Source of the DNA: Stutzerimonas stutzeri
Lineage (GTDB): Bacteria > Pseudomonadota > Gammaproteobacteria > Pseudomonadales > Pseudomonadaceae
DNA length: 64,000 nucleotides
Assembly (NCBI RefSeq): GCF_024448715.1
Contig: NZ_JAMOHZ010000010.1
Location: 88,706 to 152,705 of the forward strand
Reading direction: 5' to 3'
Positions 31,348-40,740 of the stretch are shown piece after piece. The position numbers were made by a program, and so were the translations under genes. How positions within the stretch are numbered: position 1 is the first letter of the stretch; each line of letters opens with the position of its first letter. The notes below the pieces were generated by a model. The model was not told the origin of the DNA. It ran no database searches and saw only the letters and a program-made list of their open reading frames with translations.

Positions 31348-32601
31348 TCAGGCCCGTACCGAGCCATGCGGCAGGCGCAGCTCGGTCAGAGTGCCACCCT
31401 TTTCGTGATTGTAGAGTTTCACCGTACCGCCGGCGCGCGTCACGCTGGCCTGGCTCAGGAACAGGCCGAGGCCGAAGCCTTTGCCCTTGGTCGTGATGAA
31501 GGGTCTGCCGATCTGTTCGGCAATAGCCAGAGGCACACCGGCGCCGTGATCGCGAATGGTCAACTTGATCCATTGTGCGTCCCAGTCCAGGCGAATCTCC
31601 AGATCATCCGGGCTGGCATCAGTGGCGTTGTTCAGCAGGTTAAGCAGCGACTGACTCAAATCAGCCGGTGGCATCAGACGCGGCGGCGTGCCCTTACCCA
31701 AACACTGGAAGCGATAGGTTGCCTCTGGATGCATCAGATGCCAGCGCTGCAGCACCGACTCGGTCCACTCGCGCACGGTCTGCTCGACGATGGCCTGGCG
31801 GCGATCGGCTTCGGCGGCACGAACCAGCTGACGCAGGCTTTCCTTGCAGAGCTGGACCTGTGACTGCAACAGTTCGAGGTCTTCGCTCAATTGCGGATCG
31901 CGGTATTCCTGGCGCAACTCCTTGAGCAACACGCTCATGGTCGCCAGCGGCGTACCCAATTCATGCGCGGCGCCAGCCGCCTGCGTCGCCACGGCCAGAA
32001 GCTGCTGGTCACGCATGCTTTCTTCGCGGCGCTGGGCCTGGAGTTGCTCCTGACGTCGTAATTGCTCGGCCATACGTGCGACAAAAAAGGTAATCAGCGC
32101 AGCTGCCAAGGCAAAACTCAGCCACATTCCATAGACGAGCAAGGTAGTGCGATCGACCGGCGGGGCGATGACCGGGTCGTACCACACCAGCATCAGCGTG
32201 TAGCCCGCAAGCGCCATGCCGGACAGAACGACTGAGTACAGCCACGGCAATGTGGCCGCAGCGATCGTCAGCGGTACCAGATAGTAGGAAACGAACGGGT
32301 TAGTCGAACCGCCCGAGTAATACAGCAGCGCGCTGTGAATCAACAAGTCAGCAGCCAGGTGAACCGCGTATTCGAGTTCGGTCACCGGCCAGGGCCCTCG
32401 CAGCCGTAAAGCCGTGCCCAGGCAAATAAGCGCGGAGATCGCCAACGTGATACTCAGATGCGCCCACGGCAAGACGAACAACTGCGTGGCATAGGCGAGC
32501 CCCACCGCGCCCGCCTGAGCAGCAAGCACGAGGATGCGGATCAGGGTGAGCAGACGGAGATTCTGACGGCTGGCAGACAGCAGGTGAACGGATGCGTACA
32601 T
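31348..32601 (-). CDS. roxS: RegB/PrrB/RoxS-type redox sensor histidine kinase
   Basis: Inner-membrane kinase that senses quinone or redox state. The 417-residue product has six transmembrane helices (about 20-175), the heptapeptide GGSTNPF (97-103) that is the quinone-linked signature of RegB, the H-box AGAAHELGTPL with His213, a cysteine at 252 at the place of the redox-active cysteine of Rhodobacter RegB, and the ATPase boxes NNATDAS, DHGAGVP and GKGFGLGLFL. The start MYASVHLLS was chosen over an upstream frame because of the family match. Confidence 0.92.
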   Translation of the reverse strand: MYASVHLLSASRQNLRLLTLIRILVLAAQAGAVGLAYATQLFVLPWAHLSITLAISALICLGTALRLRGPWPVTELEYAVHLAADLLIHSALLYYSGGSTNPFVSYYLVPLTIAAATLPWLYSVVLSGMALAGYTLMLVWYDPVIAPPVDRTTLLVYGMWLSFALAAALITFFVARMAEQLRRQEQLQAQRREESMRDQQLLAVATQAAGAAHELGTPLATMSVLLKELRQEYRDPQLSEDLELLQSQVQLCKESLRQLVRAAEADRRQAIVEQTVREWTESVLQRWHLMHPEATYRFQCLGKGTPPRLMPPADLSQSLLNLLNNATDASPDDLEIRLDWDAQWIKLTIRDHGAGVPLAIAEQIGRPFITTKGKGFGLGLFLSQASVTRAGGTVKLYNHEKGGTLTELRLPHGSVRA

Positions 32602-32751
32602 GGGTTCTCCAAACGAATGGCGAGTATAACCAAGCGATTCGGGAGGCAGCCCTTTCTGCGTCAACGCGACGCACAGAAAAACTGCGTAACGGCCCTCAAA
32701 GGGCTAAAGTCTCTGCGCCGCACCGGTGGTGCACTGAATTCAGGAGCTCTC

Positions 32752-33444
32752 ATGTTCGTTACAGTTCCCCGCAGCGTCGCGCTGCTGGCCTGCCTTGCCT
32801 GCTTTCCGGTTGTTGCCGACGAGCAGCACTACAACCAGATTTCCCTGCGTGCCGAGGCCAGCAGCGAAGTAGCCCACGACCGCATGCACGTCACGCTTTA
32901 CAGCGAAGCCCAGCACGAGGACCCGGCGCAGCTGGCCGCGCAGACCACCGAAGCCATGAACAAAGCCTTGCAGCGCGCCCGCCAAACGAAAGGCGTCGTC
33001 GTCAGCCAGGGCAGCCGCAGCAGCTATCCGGTCTACGAGGAAAAGGGCCAGCAGATCACCGCCTGGCGCGAACGCGCCGAGCTGCGCCTTGAGAGCGGTG
33101 ACTTCACTGCTCTGTCCAAACTTACCGGCGAATTGATGCAGGACTTGAAGATGGGCAGCATGCACTTCAGCGTCTCCGACGCGATCCGAAAGCAGAACGA
33201 AGATGCCCTGCTGAAGGATGCCGTCGCCGCCTTCCGCGCCCGCGCACAACTGGCTACCGAAGCGCTTGGCGGCACTGACTACCGGATCGTCAACCTCAAT
33301 CTGAACAGCGGCGGCGGTTACCAGCCGGTGATGCGCAACTTCGCGATGAAGAGCATGGATTCCATGCCGACACCGGAGGTCGAGGCCGGGACCCGCCAGG
33401 TCAGCATCAATGCCGACGGTGTCATCGAAGTTGAGATGCCGTGA
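32752..33444 (+). CDS. SIMPL-domain (DUF541) periplasmic protein
   Basis: Secreted or periplasmic protein of the SIMPL family; E. coli YggE of this family lowers oxidative stress, but the biochemical role is not known. The 230-residue product has a signal peptide (FVTVPRSVALLACLACFPVVA) and the domain from about 25 to 225, including ISLRAEASSEVAHDRMHVTLY. The start has CAGGAG 5 bases upstream. It diverges from roxS with about 150 bp between. Confidence 0.88.
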   Translation: MFVTVPRSVALLACLACFPVVADEQHYNQISLRAEASSEVAHDRMHVTLYSEAQHEDPAQLAAQTTEAMNKALQRARQTKGVVVSQGSRSSYPVYEEKGQQITAWRERAELRLESGDFTALSKLTGELMQDLKMGSMHFSVSDAIRKQNEDALLKDAVAAFRARAQLATEALGGTDYRIVNLNLNSGGGYQPVMRNFAMKSMDSMPTPEVEAGTRQVSINADGVIEVEMP

Positions 33445-33450
33445 CGTCGT

Positions 33451-33471
33451 AACCCCCAGTTTGGCGGGGTT
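33451..33471 (+). terminator. small hairpin after the SIMPL gene
   Basis: AACCCC and GGGGTT form a 6-bp stem 6 bp after the stop codon. It is short and without a T-run. Confidence 0.4.
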
Positions 33472-33741
33472 GCACGCCCTGCCAACACGACCGAGACACA
33501 ACCGGCTCGAAGCGAGCCATGCCGTATCGAGCACGCTTTCAGACGTCGCACTCCATTCAATGACTGCCAACCTGGCCCCCCAAACCAACGAGAACCGGAA
33601 CTCCTGACCGTCGTTCAATTTCGCTCAAGCCGGCAACACGCAGCCTCTCGATGCGAATGTATAACGTCTGTAAATTATTAGCGTTTGCCTCCAGCGCCCC
33701 CTAGAATCTTTGCCGCCCCCTCGCTCCACACAAGGATCACC

Positions 33742-34335
33742 ATGCGACTCTGGCTCGGCACCCTCCGCCAATGGCACTGGATCAGCTCCGCGCTGTGCCT
33801 GGCCGGCATGCTCCTGTTCGCGATTACCGGCATCACACTCAACCATGCAGGGCAAATCGAGGCCAGCCCCGTCATTTCCGAGCGTCAGGCTCATCTTCCT
33901 GAAGCGTTGCGGACCAAGCTGCTGACGGAGTCGCCAGAGGCTGGTTTGCCTAGTCAATTGCGTTTCTGGCTGGAGAGCGAGCTAAACATCGAGCTGGCCG
34001 ATCGCAACGCCGAGTGGACCGATGGAGAGTTGTATATCGCCCTGCCCCGCCCCGGTGGCGATGCATGGCTGAGCCTCGAACTGGAAAGCGGCGAACTGCT
34101 GTACGAATCCACCGATCGCGGTTGGGTTTCCTATCTCAACGACCTGCACAAAGGCCGCAACACCGGCACGGTCTGGAGCTGGTTCATCGATATCTTTGCC
34201 GCGGCATGCGTAGTTTTCAGTCTCACCGGCCTGTTGCTGTTGCAGCGCCACGCCGCCGGGCGACCCATCACCTGGCCGCTGGTCGGCCTGGGCCTGGTTG
34301 TTCCCGTGCTGTTGGCCCTGCTGTTCATTCATTAA
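33742..34335 (+). CDS. PepSY-associated membrane protein, first gene of the iron-linked block
   Basis: Inner-membrane protein of the PepSY-associated TM family. The 197-residue product has a helix at 14-34 (ISSALCLAGMLLFAITGITLNHA), a periplasmic loop of about 110 residues with a PepSY-like beta segment, and two C-terminal helices (about 145-165 and 175-195). WHWISSALC and the LHKGRNTG motif are typical. In P. aeruginosa a similar membrane part is, as I recall, fused to the reductase of this locus; here it stands alone two genes upstream of it. AAGGATCACC precedes the ATG. Role in metal reduction is inferred. Confidence 0.82.
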   Translation: MRLWLGTLRQWHWISSALCLAGMLLFAITGITLNHAGQIEASPVISERQAHLPEALRTKLLTESPEAGLPSQLRFWLESELNIELADRNAEWTDGELYIALPRPGGDAWLSLELESGELLYESTDRGWVSYLNDLHKGRNTGTVWSWFIDIFAAACVVFSLTGLLLLQRHAAGRPITWPLVGLGLVVPVLLALLFIH

Positions 34336-34344
34336 GGATCTGCG

Positions 34345-34854
34345 ATGCGTAAACGCTTGTTGCTACCCCTCACTCTGATCAGCGCGCCAATTATGGCGGC
34401 TGACCTACAGGTCTCCGTCGAGATTCCACGGTTGCAGGTCGCCGAATATCACCGCCCCTACGTCGCACTTTGGCTGGAGCGCCCGGACCAGAGCCATGTC
34501 GCCGATTTGGCCGTGTGGTACGACGTGAAGCTGAAGGATGAGGAAGGTGAAAAATGGCTCAAGGACCTGCGTCAGTGGTGGCGCCGCAGCGGTCGTAGCC
34601 TGGACCTTCCGGTCGATGGTGTCAGCGCTGCGACCCGCGCAGTCGGCAGCCATGAACTGAACTTCGACGACAGCAAGGCCCCACTCAAGGATTTGCCCGC
34701 CGGTGAGTATCGACTGGTCGTGGAAGCAGCTCGGGAAGTCGGCGGTCGCGAATTGCTGCGAGTGCCCTTCAGCTGGCCGCCACAGGAAAAACAAAGCCAT
34801 CGAGCCCAGGGCAAAAGTGAGCTGGGCAACATATCTCTTAACCTGAATCCATGA
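34345..34854 (+). CDS. DUF2271 periplasmic protein
   Basis: Exported protein of unknown function, family DUF2271. The 169-residue product has a signal peptide ending at about residue 19 (APIMAAD) and the family segments YVALWLERPDQSHVADLAVWY (about 39-59) and WLKDLRQWWRRSGR. It follows the PepSY gene by 9 bp and precedes the DUF4198 gene by 14 bp, so the three are one operon. Family genes commonly lie beside PepSY proteins and TonB receptors, which points to iron handling in the periplasm. Confidence 0.85.
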   Translation: MRKRLLLPLTLISAPIMAADLQVSVEIPRLQVAEYHRPYVALWLERPDQSHVADLAVWYDVKLKDEEGEKWLKDLRQWWRRSGRSLDLPVDGVSAATRAVGSHELNFDDSKAPLKDLPAGEYRLVVEAAREVGGRELLRVPFSWPPQEKQSHRAQGKSELGNISLNLNP

Positions 34855-34868
34855 ACTAGGAATCGCTC

Positions 34869-35744
34869 ATGAAACCCATGATCAAATGGACCGCCCTGGC
34901 CCTGGCCGTATGTCTGCCACTTTCTGCCCAGGCTCACCGTGCCTGGATGCTGCCATCGGCGACCGTACTGTCTGGAGAGGACCCATGGATCACCGTCGAC
35001 GCCGCGGTATCCAATGACCTGTTCTATTTCGAGCACGTCCCACTGCGCCTGCAGGGCATCGGCAACCTCGACCAGGCGCCGGCTAGCGGTCCGCCCGGCA
35101 TGCGCGCACGGCCCGCATCGCAGTTGCACGTGATCGCACCGGACGGCTCACCGATCCAGGCCGAGAATGGCGCCATCGGCCACTACCGCAGCACCTTCGA
35201 TGTGCATCTGACGCAGAAAGGGACCTATAAGCTGGCGGTGGCCAACAACGGTCTGTTTGCACGATGGAAGGAGAACGGCCAAATGCGCCGCTGGATGGGC
35301 ACCCCTGAGGCGTTCGCCAAGGAAGTCCCAGCCAAAGGCGAGGACCTCAAGGTCAGCCAGAACAGCAGCCGCATGGAAGTGTTCGTTACCTCCGGCAATC
35401 CTTCTAAGGAAGTGCTCACGCCCACCGGCAAAGGATTAGAGATGGCACCCATTACCCATCCCAACGACCTCTTCGCCGGCGAAGCGGCGGAGTTCGCCTT
35501 CCTACTCGATGGCGAACCGGCCGCGGGCGTGAAGATCAGCGTGATCCCCGGCGGCAATCGCTATCGCGACCATTTGGGCGAGATCCACGCAACCACCGAC
35601 GAACAGGGCAAGGTGAGTATCACTTGGCCGGAAGCGGGCATGTATTGGCTGGAAGCCGAGATGATCAGCGACAAGGGTGTCTCGGAGCCCGCCACCGAAC
35701 GCCGCGCCACCTATAGCGCAACCTTGGAAATACAGGCGCCCTAG
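34869..35744 (+). CDS. DUF4198 periplasmic protein
   Basis: Exported protein of family DUF4198, often found with metal uptake genes. The 291-residue product has a signal peptide ending near QAHRAWMLPS (residue 22-24), with the conserved HRAWMLPSATVLSG right after cleavage, and a beta-sandwich C-terminal part with GVKISVIPGGNRYRD. The histidine near the mature N-terminus could bind metal. It lies in the PepSY-DUF2271-DUF4198 operon. Function is inferred from neighbours only. Confidence 0.85.
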   Translation: MKPMIKWTALALAVCLPLSAQAHRAWMLPSATVLSGEDPWITVDAAVSNDLFYFEHVPLRLQGIGNLDQAPASGPPGMRARPASQLHVIAPDGSPIQAENGAIGHYRSTFDVHLTQKGTYKLAVANNGLFARWKENGQMRRWMGTPEAFAKEVPAKGEDLKVSQNSSRMEVFVTSGNPSKEVLTPTGKGLEMAPITHPNDLFAGEAAEFAFLLDGEPAAGVKISVIPGGNRYRDHLGEIHATTDEQGKVSITWPEAGMYWLEAEMISDKGVSEPATERRATYSATLEIQAP

Positions 35745-35935
35745 AGAGCGCGCAACGCACGCTGCTTCATATGGGGCAGCGCTGGAAGGTGGATCGGACC
35801 GCGCAGATACAATCCTTCAGCTGCCGGAACAGCTCGGCCCGGCAGTTGCTGCAACATCCCCTTGCGTTCGAATTGCCTCCAAAACCGCTCGCGTCACCAC
35901 ACTTGAAACAAGCCAATCCCCGGAGACGGCTCATC

Positions 35936-37495
35936 TTGCTGCATTCATCAAAGCTCGTGCGCCACATGCCTTTGCTGGCGTGCCTGTCGCTCGCCACGCT
36001 GCTGTTCTGGTGGCAACCGGCCCGGGAGCTTTCCGCGACGCTGGTGGCGATGGCCTATCTGGGAGTCTGTCTGCATCTATGGCAGCACCACCGCCAAGCC
36101 GTTCCGCCGCACGAAACAACATCTAGCGCACTGCTGATCGCCTATGCCAGCCAAGGCGGCCAGGCCAAAGAACTTGCCGAGCGCAGCGCCGACCAACTTC
36201 GCGGCGCAGGTGTCGCGACCAGCGTTCTGCCCTTGAACGGCCTCAGTCCTGAGGCCTTGCACGATCACCGCCGCGTTCTGTTCATTGTCAGCACCTATGG
36301 CGAGGGCGAGGCGCCGGAAAACGCCGCACGCTTCGAACGCCAGTTGCTGAATCAGGTGCGCAACCTGTCGCACCTGGAATATGCCGTCCTCGCGCTGGGC
36401 GACCGTCAATACAACCACTTCTGCGGATTTGGCCGACGCCTCGATACCCGGTTGCGCGAGCTTGGCGCCTTGTCGCTATTCGATCGACTGGAGGCCGACC
36501 GTGGTGACGCCGGCGTGTTGCGTCATTGGCAACAACAGCTCGCCCATGTGGGCGGCAACAGCGACTTCACAGACTGGCAGCCCGCACCGTACCAGCGTTG
36601 GCGCCTCGACCTGCGTGAATGGCTGAACCCTGGCAGCCAAGGTGCGCCGGCTTTCCATCTGGGCTTGAGTGCAGTCGATGGCAGACACAACTGGCGCGCC
36701 GGCGACATCGCAGAAGTTGGCCCGCGGCATTCGCTAGCCGAGATGGACGCGTTACTACGGCGCCTTGGTCACGATCCACAGGCATCCATCGACCAGCTAA
36801 CACTCGCCGATGCATTGTCCACGCGGCGACTGCCCGACGACGAAGCAGCGCTACTCGGTCTTGATATCGATGGGCTATTGGCGCTGCCGCTGTTGCCGCA
36901 TCGCGAATACTCCATCGCCTCGGTCCCCGCGGACGGCCAGTTGCAGTTACTGGTTCGCGAAGCGCGACACGCCGACGGTCGTCTGGGAATTGGCTCCGGC
37001 TGGCTTTGCCGGCATGCGGTGATCGGCAATGAGCTTGACCTGCGGGTACGCAGCAATCCGGGTTTTCACGGTCCGGCTGCAGACACGCCGATGATCCTGA
37101 TCGGCAACGGCACCGGCCTGGCAGGGCTACGCGCGCATCTGCGCGAACGCGCCGGCACGCCGGCCTCCATGAACTGGCTGGTGTTTGGCGAGCGCAGCGC
37201 ACAGCACGATCAATTCTTTCGTGACGAGCTGCAAGCCTGGCTGATATCGGGTCATCTACAGCGACTGGATCTGGCGTTTTCCCGCGACCAGCCGGGGAAA
37301 ATCTATGTGCAGCACCTTCTGCGCGATGCGGCCGACGAATTGCGGCGCTGGATCGACGAAGGCGCCGCGCTTTATATCTGCGGCAGCCTCGAAGGAATGG
37401 GGCGCGAGGTGCAACAGATCCTTGCCGGTGTGCTGGGCGACCAGCAGTTGCAACAGCTGACCGAGCAAGGGCGATACAAACGGGACCTGTACTGA
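35936..37495 (+). CDS. membrane flavodoxin/NADPH reductase (CPR-like flavoprotein)
   Basis: Diflavin reductase of the sulfite reductase flavoprotein type. Two N-terminal hydrophobic segments (about 12-24 and 30-48) anchor it. A flavodoxin domain follows (SALLIAYASQGGQAKELAE, STYGEGEAPENAARF, LGDRQYNHFCGFG), then a ferredoxin-reductase domain with FAD motif REYSIAS, NADPH site ILIGNGTGLAGLRAHL, CGSLEGMG and the terminal aromatic in KRDLY. It likely passes electrons from NADPH to a membrane ferric reductase such as the PepSY protein upstream. The start is uncertain: TTG at 35936 has GGAG 9 bases upstream, ATG at 35966 is the alternative, and a longer frame opens at 35771. Confidence 0.82.
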   Translation: MLHSSKLVRHMPLLACLSLATLLFWWQPARELSATLVAMAYLGVCLHLWQHHRQAVPPHETTSSALLIAYASQGGQAKELAERSADQLRGAGVATSVLPLNGLSPEALHDHRRVLFIVSTYGEGEAPENAARFERQLLNQVRNLSHLEYAVLALGDRQYNHFCGFGRRLDTRLRELGALSLFDRLEADRGDAGVLRHWQQQLAHVGGNSDFTDWQPAPYQRWRLDLREWLNPGSQGAPAFHLGLSAVDGRHNWRAGDIAEVGPRHSLAEMDALLRRLGHDPQASIDQLTLADALSTRRLPDDEAALLGLDIDGLLALPLLPHREYSIASVPADGQLQLLVREARHADGRLGIGSGWLCRHAVIGNELDLRVRSNPGFHGPAADTPMILIGNGTGLAGLRAHLRERAGTPASMNWLVFGERSAQHDQFFRDELQAWLISGHLQRLDLAFSRDQPGKIYVQHLLRDAADELRRWIDEGAALYICGSLEGMGREVQQILAGVLGDQQLQQLTEQGRYKRDLY

Positions 37496-37599
37496 CGCAG
37501 AAGACTGGCAGCAGGCGCTTGGCCCCATCAGCCGTTCCAGGCGTTACCATCCGCGACAGCGAAACAGGACCGACAGGCACCAGCGCACGCTGAAAAAAA

Positions 37600-37640
37600 G
37601 CAAAAAAATGCCCGTATCTCTCGATACGGACATTTTTATT
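37600..37640. terminator. bidirectional Rho-independent terminator between the reductase gene and piuA
   Basis: AAAATGCCCGTATC pairs with GATACGGACATTTT (one mismatch) around a 4-base loop TCTC. It has A-runs on the left and T-runs on the right, so it can stop transcription in both directions. It sits between the convergent reductase gene and piuA. Confidence 0.85.
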
Positions 37641-37688
37641 TTGCGGCCACCCTCAGCTATAAGTAGTGGCGCAGCACTCGCGCTTCGC

Positions 37689-39917
37689 TTAGAAGTGGAA
37701 GTTGGTACTCAGCAGCGCAGTACGGCCCGCGGCCACGTGTGCCATATGGCTGCCGTAAACCTGGTCGAAGTAACGCTTGTCGGTCAGGTTCTGCACGTTC
37801 AGTTGCAGATCCAGATTCTTGCTGACGCGATATGCGGCCATCGCGTCGTAGCGCCAGTAGCTCGGCACCTCGATGGTGTTGGCCGTATTGCCGAAGCGTG
37901 AATCGACGTAGTTGGCGCCGCCACCGACGGTCAGCTGCGGCAGCAGATGATAGGTTGTCCAGAAGCTAAAGCTGTTTTCCGGTGTGCTGGGGATCGCGTT
38001 CCCATCGTCGACGCCTGTTCCAACACCCTTGACCAACTCGCCATCGAGGTAGGTGTAGCTGGCAAAGGTTTGCCACTTCGAGGTGAGCTGGCCGTTGACG
38101 CTCAGCTCGAAGCCGGTGACTTCCGTTTCGCCAATATTCATCGGCAAGCCGTTTGCGTCGTTGACTCGAGCGTTGGTCTTTTCGGTCTTGAACACAGCCG
38201 CATCGACGCCAAGGCGATCATCGAGGAATTCCCACTTGGTGCCGATCTCGACGTTGCGGTTACGTTCCGGTTCAAGATCAAGCGTGTTGTAGGCAACGTT
38301 GGACGAGCCCTCGCCGCTGCTTTCACCGACCGGGTTACTGGAAGTCGACCAGGCTACATAGATGCTGCCATTAGGTAGCGGATTGAAAACCAACCCCGCT
38401 TGGTAATTCCAGAAATGAGAGCCGCTTTCTCGTTCGAAATCGCCGCTCGGCGATCCGCGGCCCGCCAGCGAACCGTAGCCGCTGGATGTCGTTTCGTAGT
38501 CGTCATAGCGCAACCCAAGATTCAACGACCATTGTTCGTTGAACTTCAGCGTGTCGAACACATAAGCCGCGAGCGTCCTGGTGTCGGTATCGGTGTAGTT
38601 GTCACTGTCTTCGATCGTTCCATTCCAGGCGGCGTCGTAGTTCGGGTTCGCCAAGTCGGCGCAGTCCGGGCCAATTGCCGTACAGACACGACCGCTCGTG
38701 CTGATGACATACGGCCGGTTGTGCGTACCTTGATCACTGATTTCCACACCCGTCACCACGCTATGTTCGACGCTACCAGTGTCGAAGCGCGCGCTCAGGT
38801 CCGTCTGGTTGACCCAACCTTCGGAAGTCGAGTTACGGCTCTTCGGCGAGCGAAAGACCAGCCCTTGATCCAGATTGCCGGCTACGGAGTCATTTGGCGT
38901 GGTGACGATGTAATCCAGCGTAGTGCGCACCACACGGGTGGTGTTGGACAGTGTCAGGTTGTCGTTAAGGTCATGCTCCAGCCTGATGGTGCCGGCGTCT
39001 GTGGTGCTTTCGCGATAGTCGCGGTGGCTCAGACCATAAAAATTGTCGCGATCGACACTCACCGGCACGCGGTTGGGATTTGCCGGTGTGGCATCGGTCA
39101 GCGGAATGCCGTAATCCGGCACATCGTCGGTTTCCAGGTGGTAGTAGGACAGCGTCGCGCGTGTCGGAGTGTCGAAACCGAAGGTCACGGTTGGCGCCAC
39201 GCCCCAGCGGCTAACCTCAACGCCGTCGCGGCCAGCGACGTTGGCTTCATGCTTCATCAGGTTGAGACGGCCGGCGACGTTATCGCTGATCACCCGGTTC
39301 ACATCGAGGGTGTAACGGCGGGTCTGATCGGAGCCGTAAGTGAAGCTGGCATCACCGAAGTTCTGGCGCTTGGCCGTCTTGGTGATCAGATTGAGGCTTC
39401 CGCCGGTTGAACCAGCCCCTGTATAGGCCGAGCCCGGCCCCTTGCTCACTTCGATTCGCTCGATGTTGAAAATCTCGCGGGTTTGCGAGCCGATGTCGCG
39501 CAAGCCGTCGATGAAGGTATCGCTCTCGGCATCGAAGCCACGAATGATCGGCCTATCGCCAGCCGGGTTGCCACCCTCCCCGGCGCCAAAGGTGATGCCT
39601 GACGTAGTGCGCAGAGCGTCGACCAGCGACAACGCACCCGTGTCACGGATCACCTGATCGGTAATTACAGTGATCGACTTGGGTGTTTCACGCAGCGGCG
39701 CGGTGTACTTCTTCGATGCCGAACCATCAGCCTTGTAGCTTTGCTCTTGGTTACCAACGACGGTCACCGAATCCAGGGCGACGGGCTCCTGATTGTCAGC
39801 GGGCGCTTTTTCCGCGTCCTGCGCGACTGCCGGTGCGGACAGCGCAGTAAGGGTCACGCCGATGGCCGAGACCAGCAAGCGGGGGTTTGAAGAGAGCTCT
39901 AGAGACGGACGCGACAT
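37689..39917 (-). CDS. piuA: PiuA, TonB-dependent siderophore receptor
   Basis: Outer-membrane receptor for iron siderophores; in P. aeruginosa PiuA also takes up siderophore-linked drugs. The 742-residue product has a signal peptide ending near APAVAQ (residue 33), a plug domain with RETPKSITVITDQVIRDTG and the glycine-rich SKGPGSAYTGAGSTGGSLNLITK, and a 22-strand barrel ending in the outer-membrane signature with terminal Phe (STNFHF). I chose ATG 39917 with AAGGATATT upstream; a TTG three codons earlier is too close to the ribosome site. A Fur-box-like site lies 36 bp upstream. Confidence 0.93.
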   Translation of the reverse strand: MSRPSLELSSNPRLLVSAIGVTLTALSAPAVAQDAEKAPADNQEPVALDSVTVVGNQEQSYKADGSASKKYTAPLRETPKSITVITDQVIRDTGALSLVDALRTTSGITFGAGEGGNPAGDRPIIRGFDAESDTFIDGLRDIGSQTREIFNIERIEVSKGPGSAYTGAGSTGGSLNLITKTAKRQNFGDASFTYGSDQTRRYTLDVNRVISDNVAGRLNLMKHEANVAGRDGVEVSRWGVAPTVTFGFDTPTRATLSYYHLETDDVPDYGIPLTDATPANPNRVPVSVDRDNFYGLSHRDYRESTTDAGTIRLEHDLNDNLTLSNTTRVVRTTLDYIVTTPNDSVAGNLDQGLVFRSPKSRNSTSEGWVNQTDLSARFDTGSVEHSVVTGVEISDQGTHNRPYVISTSGRVCTAIGPDCADLANPNYDAAWNGTIEDSDNYTDTDTRTLAAYVFDTLKFNEQWSLNLGLRYDDYETTSSGYGSLAGRGSPSGDFERESGSHFWNYQAGLVFNPLPNGSIYVAWSTSSNPVGESSGEGSSNVAYNTLDLEPERNRNVEIGTKWEFLDDRLGVDAAVFKTEKTNARVNDANGLPMNIGETEVTGFELSVNGQLTSKWQTFASYTYLDGELVKGVGTGVDDGNAIPSTPENSFSFWTTYHLLPQLTVGGGANYVDSRFGNTANTIEVPSYWRYDAMAAYRVSKNLDLQLNVQNLTDKRYFDQVYGSHMAHVAAGRTALLSTNFHF

Positions 39918-39952
39918 CGGAAACAATATCCTTCAAAAAGTTGAACGCTATC

Positions 39953-39971
39953 GATAATTGCTATTATTAGC
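39953..39971. promoter_or_regulatory. Fur-box-like operator upstream of piuA
   Basis: The 19 bases GATAATTGCTATTATTAGC match the Fur consensus at 13 of 19 positions. The site lies 36 bp before the piuA start, between piuA and piuC, where it could repress both under iron sufficiency. The match is read directly; binding is inferred. Confidence 0.65.
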
Positions 39972-40059
39972 GACCGGCATTCTGATACATTCCGTCGCAT
40001 TCCGAAACATTTAAATGCGAACAGCTATCATTTATCCGCCATCACCTTCCGGTGCACTC

Positions 40060-40740
40060 ATGCTGTTATGCATCTCCCAGGTTTTTTCCGCAGACGAAAC
40101 GCTCAGGATCCGCACTGCGCTGGAACAGGCGCAGTGGCTCGATGGCAAAGTCACGGCCGGCTATCAGTCGGCCAAGGCCAAACACAACCTGCAACTAGCC
40201 GAAGATGACTCGCTGAGCCGTGAGATCAGCGAAGCCATGTTGCAGCGGCTCTGGGAGCATCCTCAGTTCATGTCCGCTGCACTGCCAGGCAAGGTCTTTC
40301 CGCCGCTGTTCAATTGCTACACGGCCGGCGGCAAGTTCGGTTATCACATCGATAACGCCGTGCGACAGGTTCGCGGCAGCGCCGAACGGGTACGCACGGA
40401 CCTCTCGGCGACGCTGTTCTTCAGCGAACCAGAAGACTACGACGGCGGCGAGCTGTTGATCCAGGACACCTACGGCACCCAGCGGGTCAAACTGGCCGCT
40501 GGCGACCTGGTGCTCTACCCCAGCACCAGCCTGCACAAGGTCGAAGCGGTAACCCGAGGTGCGCGATTCGCCTCGTTCTTCTGGATTCAAAGCCTGGTAC
40601 GCGAAGATGCGCAACGCACCTTGCTCTATGACATGGACCAGGCGATTCAGCAGCTCAATCAGGACGTTCCGGATCACCCTTCGCTGGTGCAGCTCACGGG
40701 CACCTACCACAATCTGTTGCGGCGCTGGGTCGAGGTTTGA
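40060..40740 (+). CDS. piuC: PiuC, Fe(II)/2-oxoglutarate-dependent dioxygenase (PKHD-type hydroxylase)
   Basis: Non-heme iron dioxygenase of the PKHX-type hydroxylase family, which always neighbours piuA-like receptors. Its substrate is unknown. The 226-residue product has the iron triad His96-x-Asp98 (YHIDNA) and His159 (SLHKVEAV), with Arg169 to bind 2-oxoglutarate. Length is that of the P. aeruginosa protein. The start [10 protein letters not shown] was chosen by family match; a longer frame opens at 40015. It overlaps the next gene by one base (TGATG). Confidence 0.94.
   Translation: MLLCISQVFSADETLRIRTALEQAQWLDGKVTAGYQSAKAKHNLQLAEDDSLSREISEAMLQRLWEHPQFMSAALPGKVFPPLFNCYTAGGKFGYHIDNAVRQVRGSAERVRTDLSATLFFSEPEDYDGGELLIQDTYGTQRVKLAAGDLVLYPSTSLHKVEAVTRGARFASFFWIQSLVREDAQRTLLYDMDQAIQQLNQDVPDHPSLVQLTGTYHNLLRRWVEV

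Noticed and set aside
33655..33695. AT-rich stretch before the PepSY gene as a Fur box
   Set aside because: Best alignment to the 19-bp Fur consensus gives only about 7 matches; not enough to call.
35771..35935. N-terminal extension of the membrane flavoprotein
   Set aside because: The 55 codons before the TTG lack hydrophobic or family character and overlap the gap after the DUF4198 gene.
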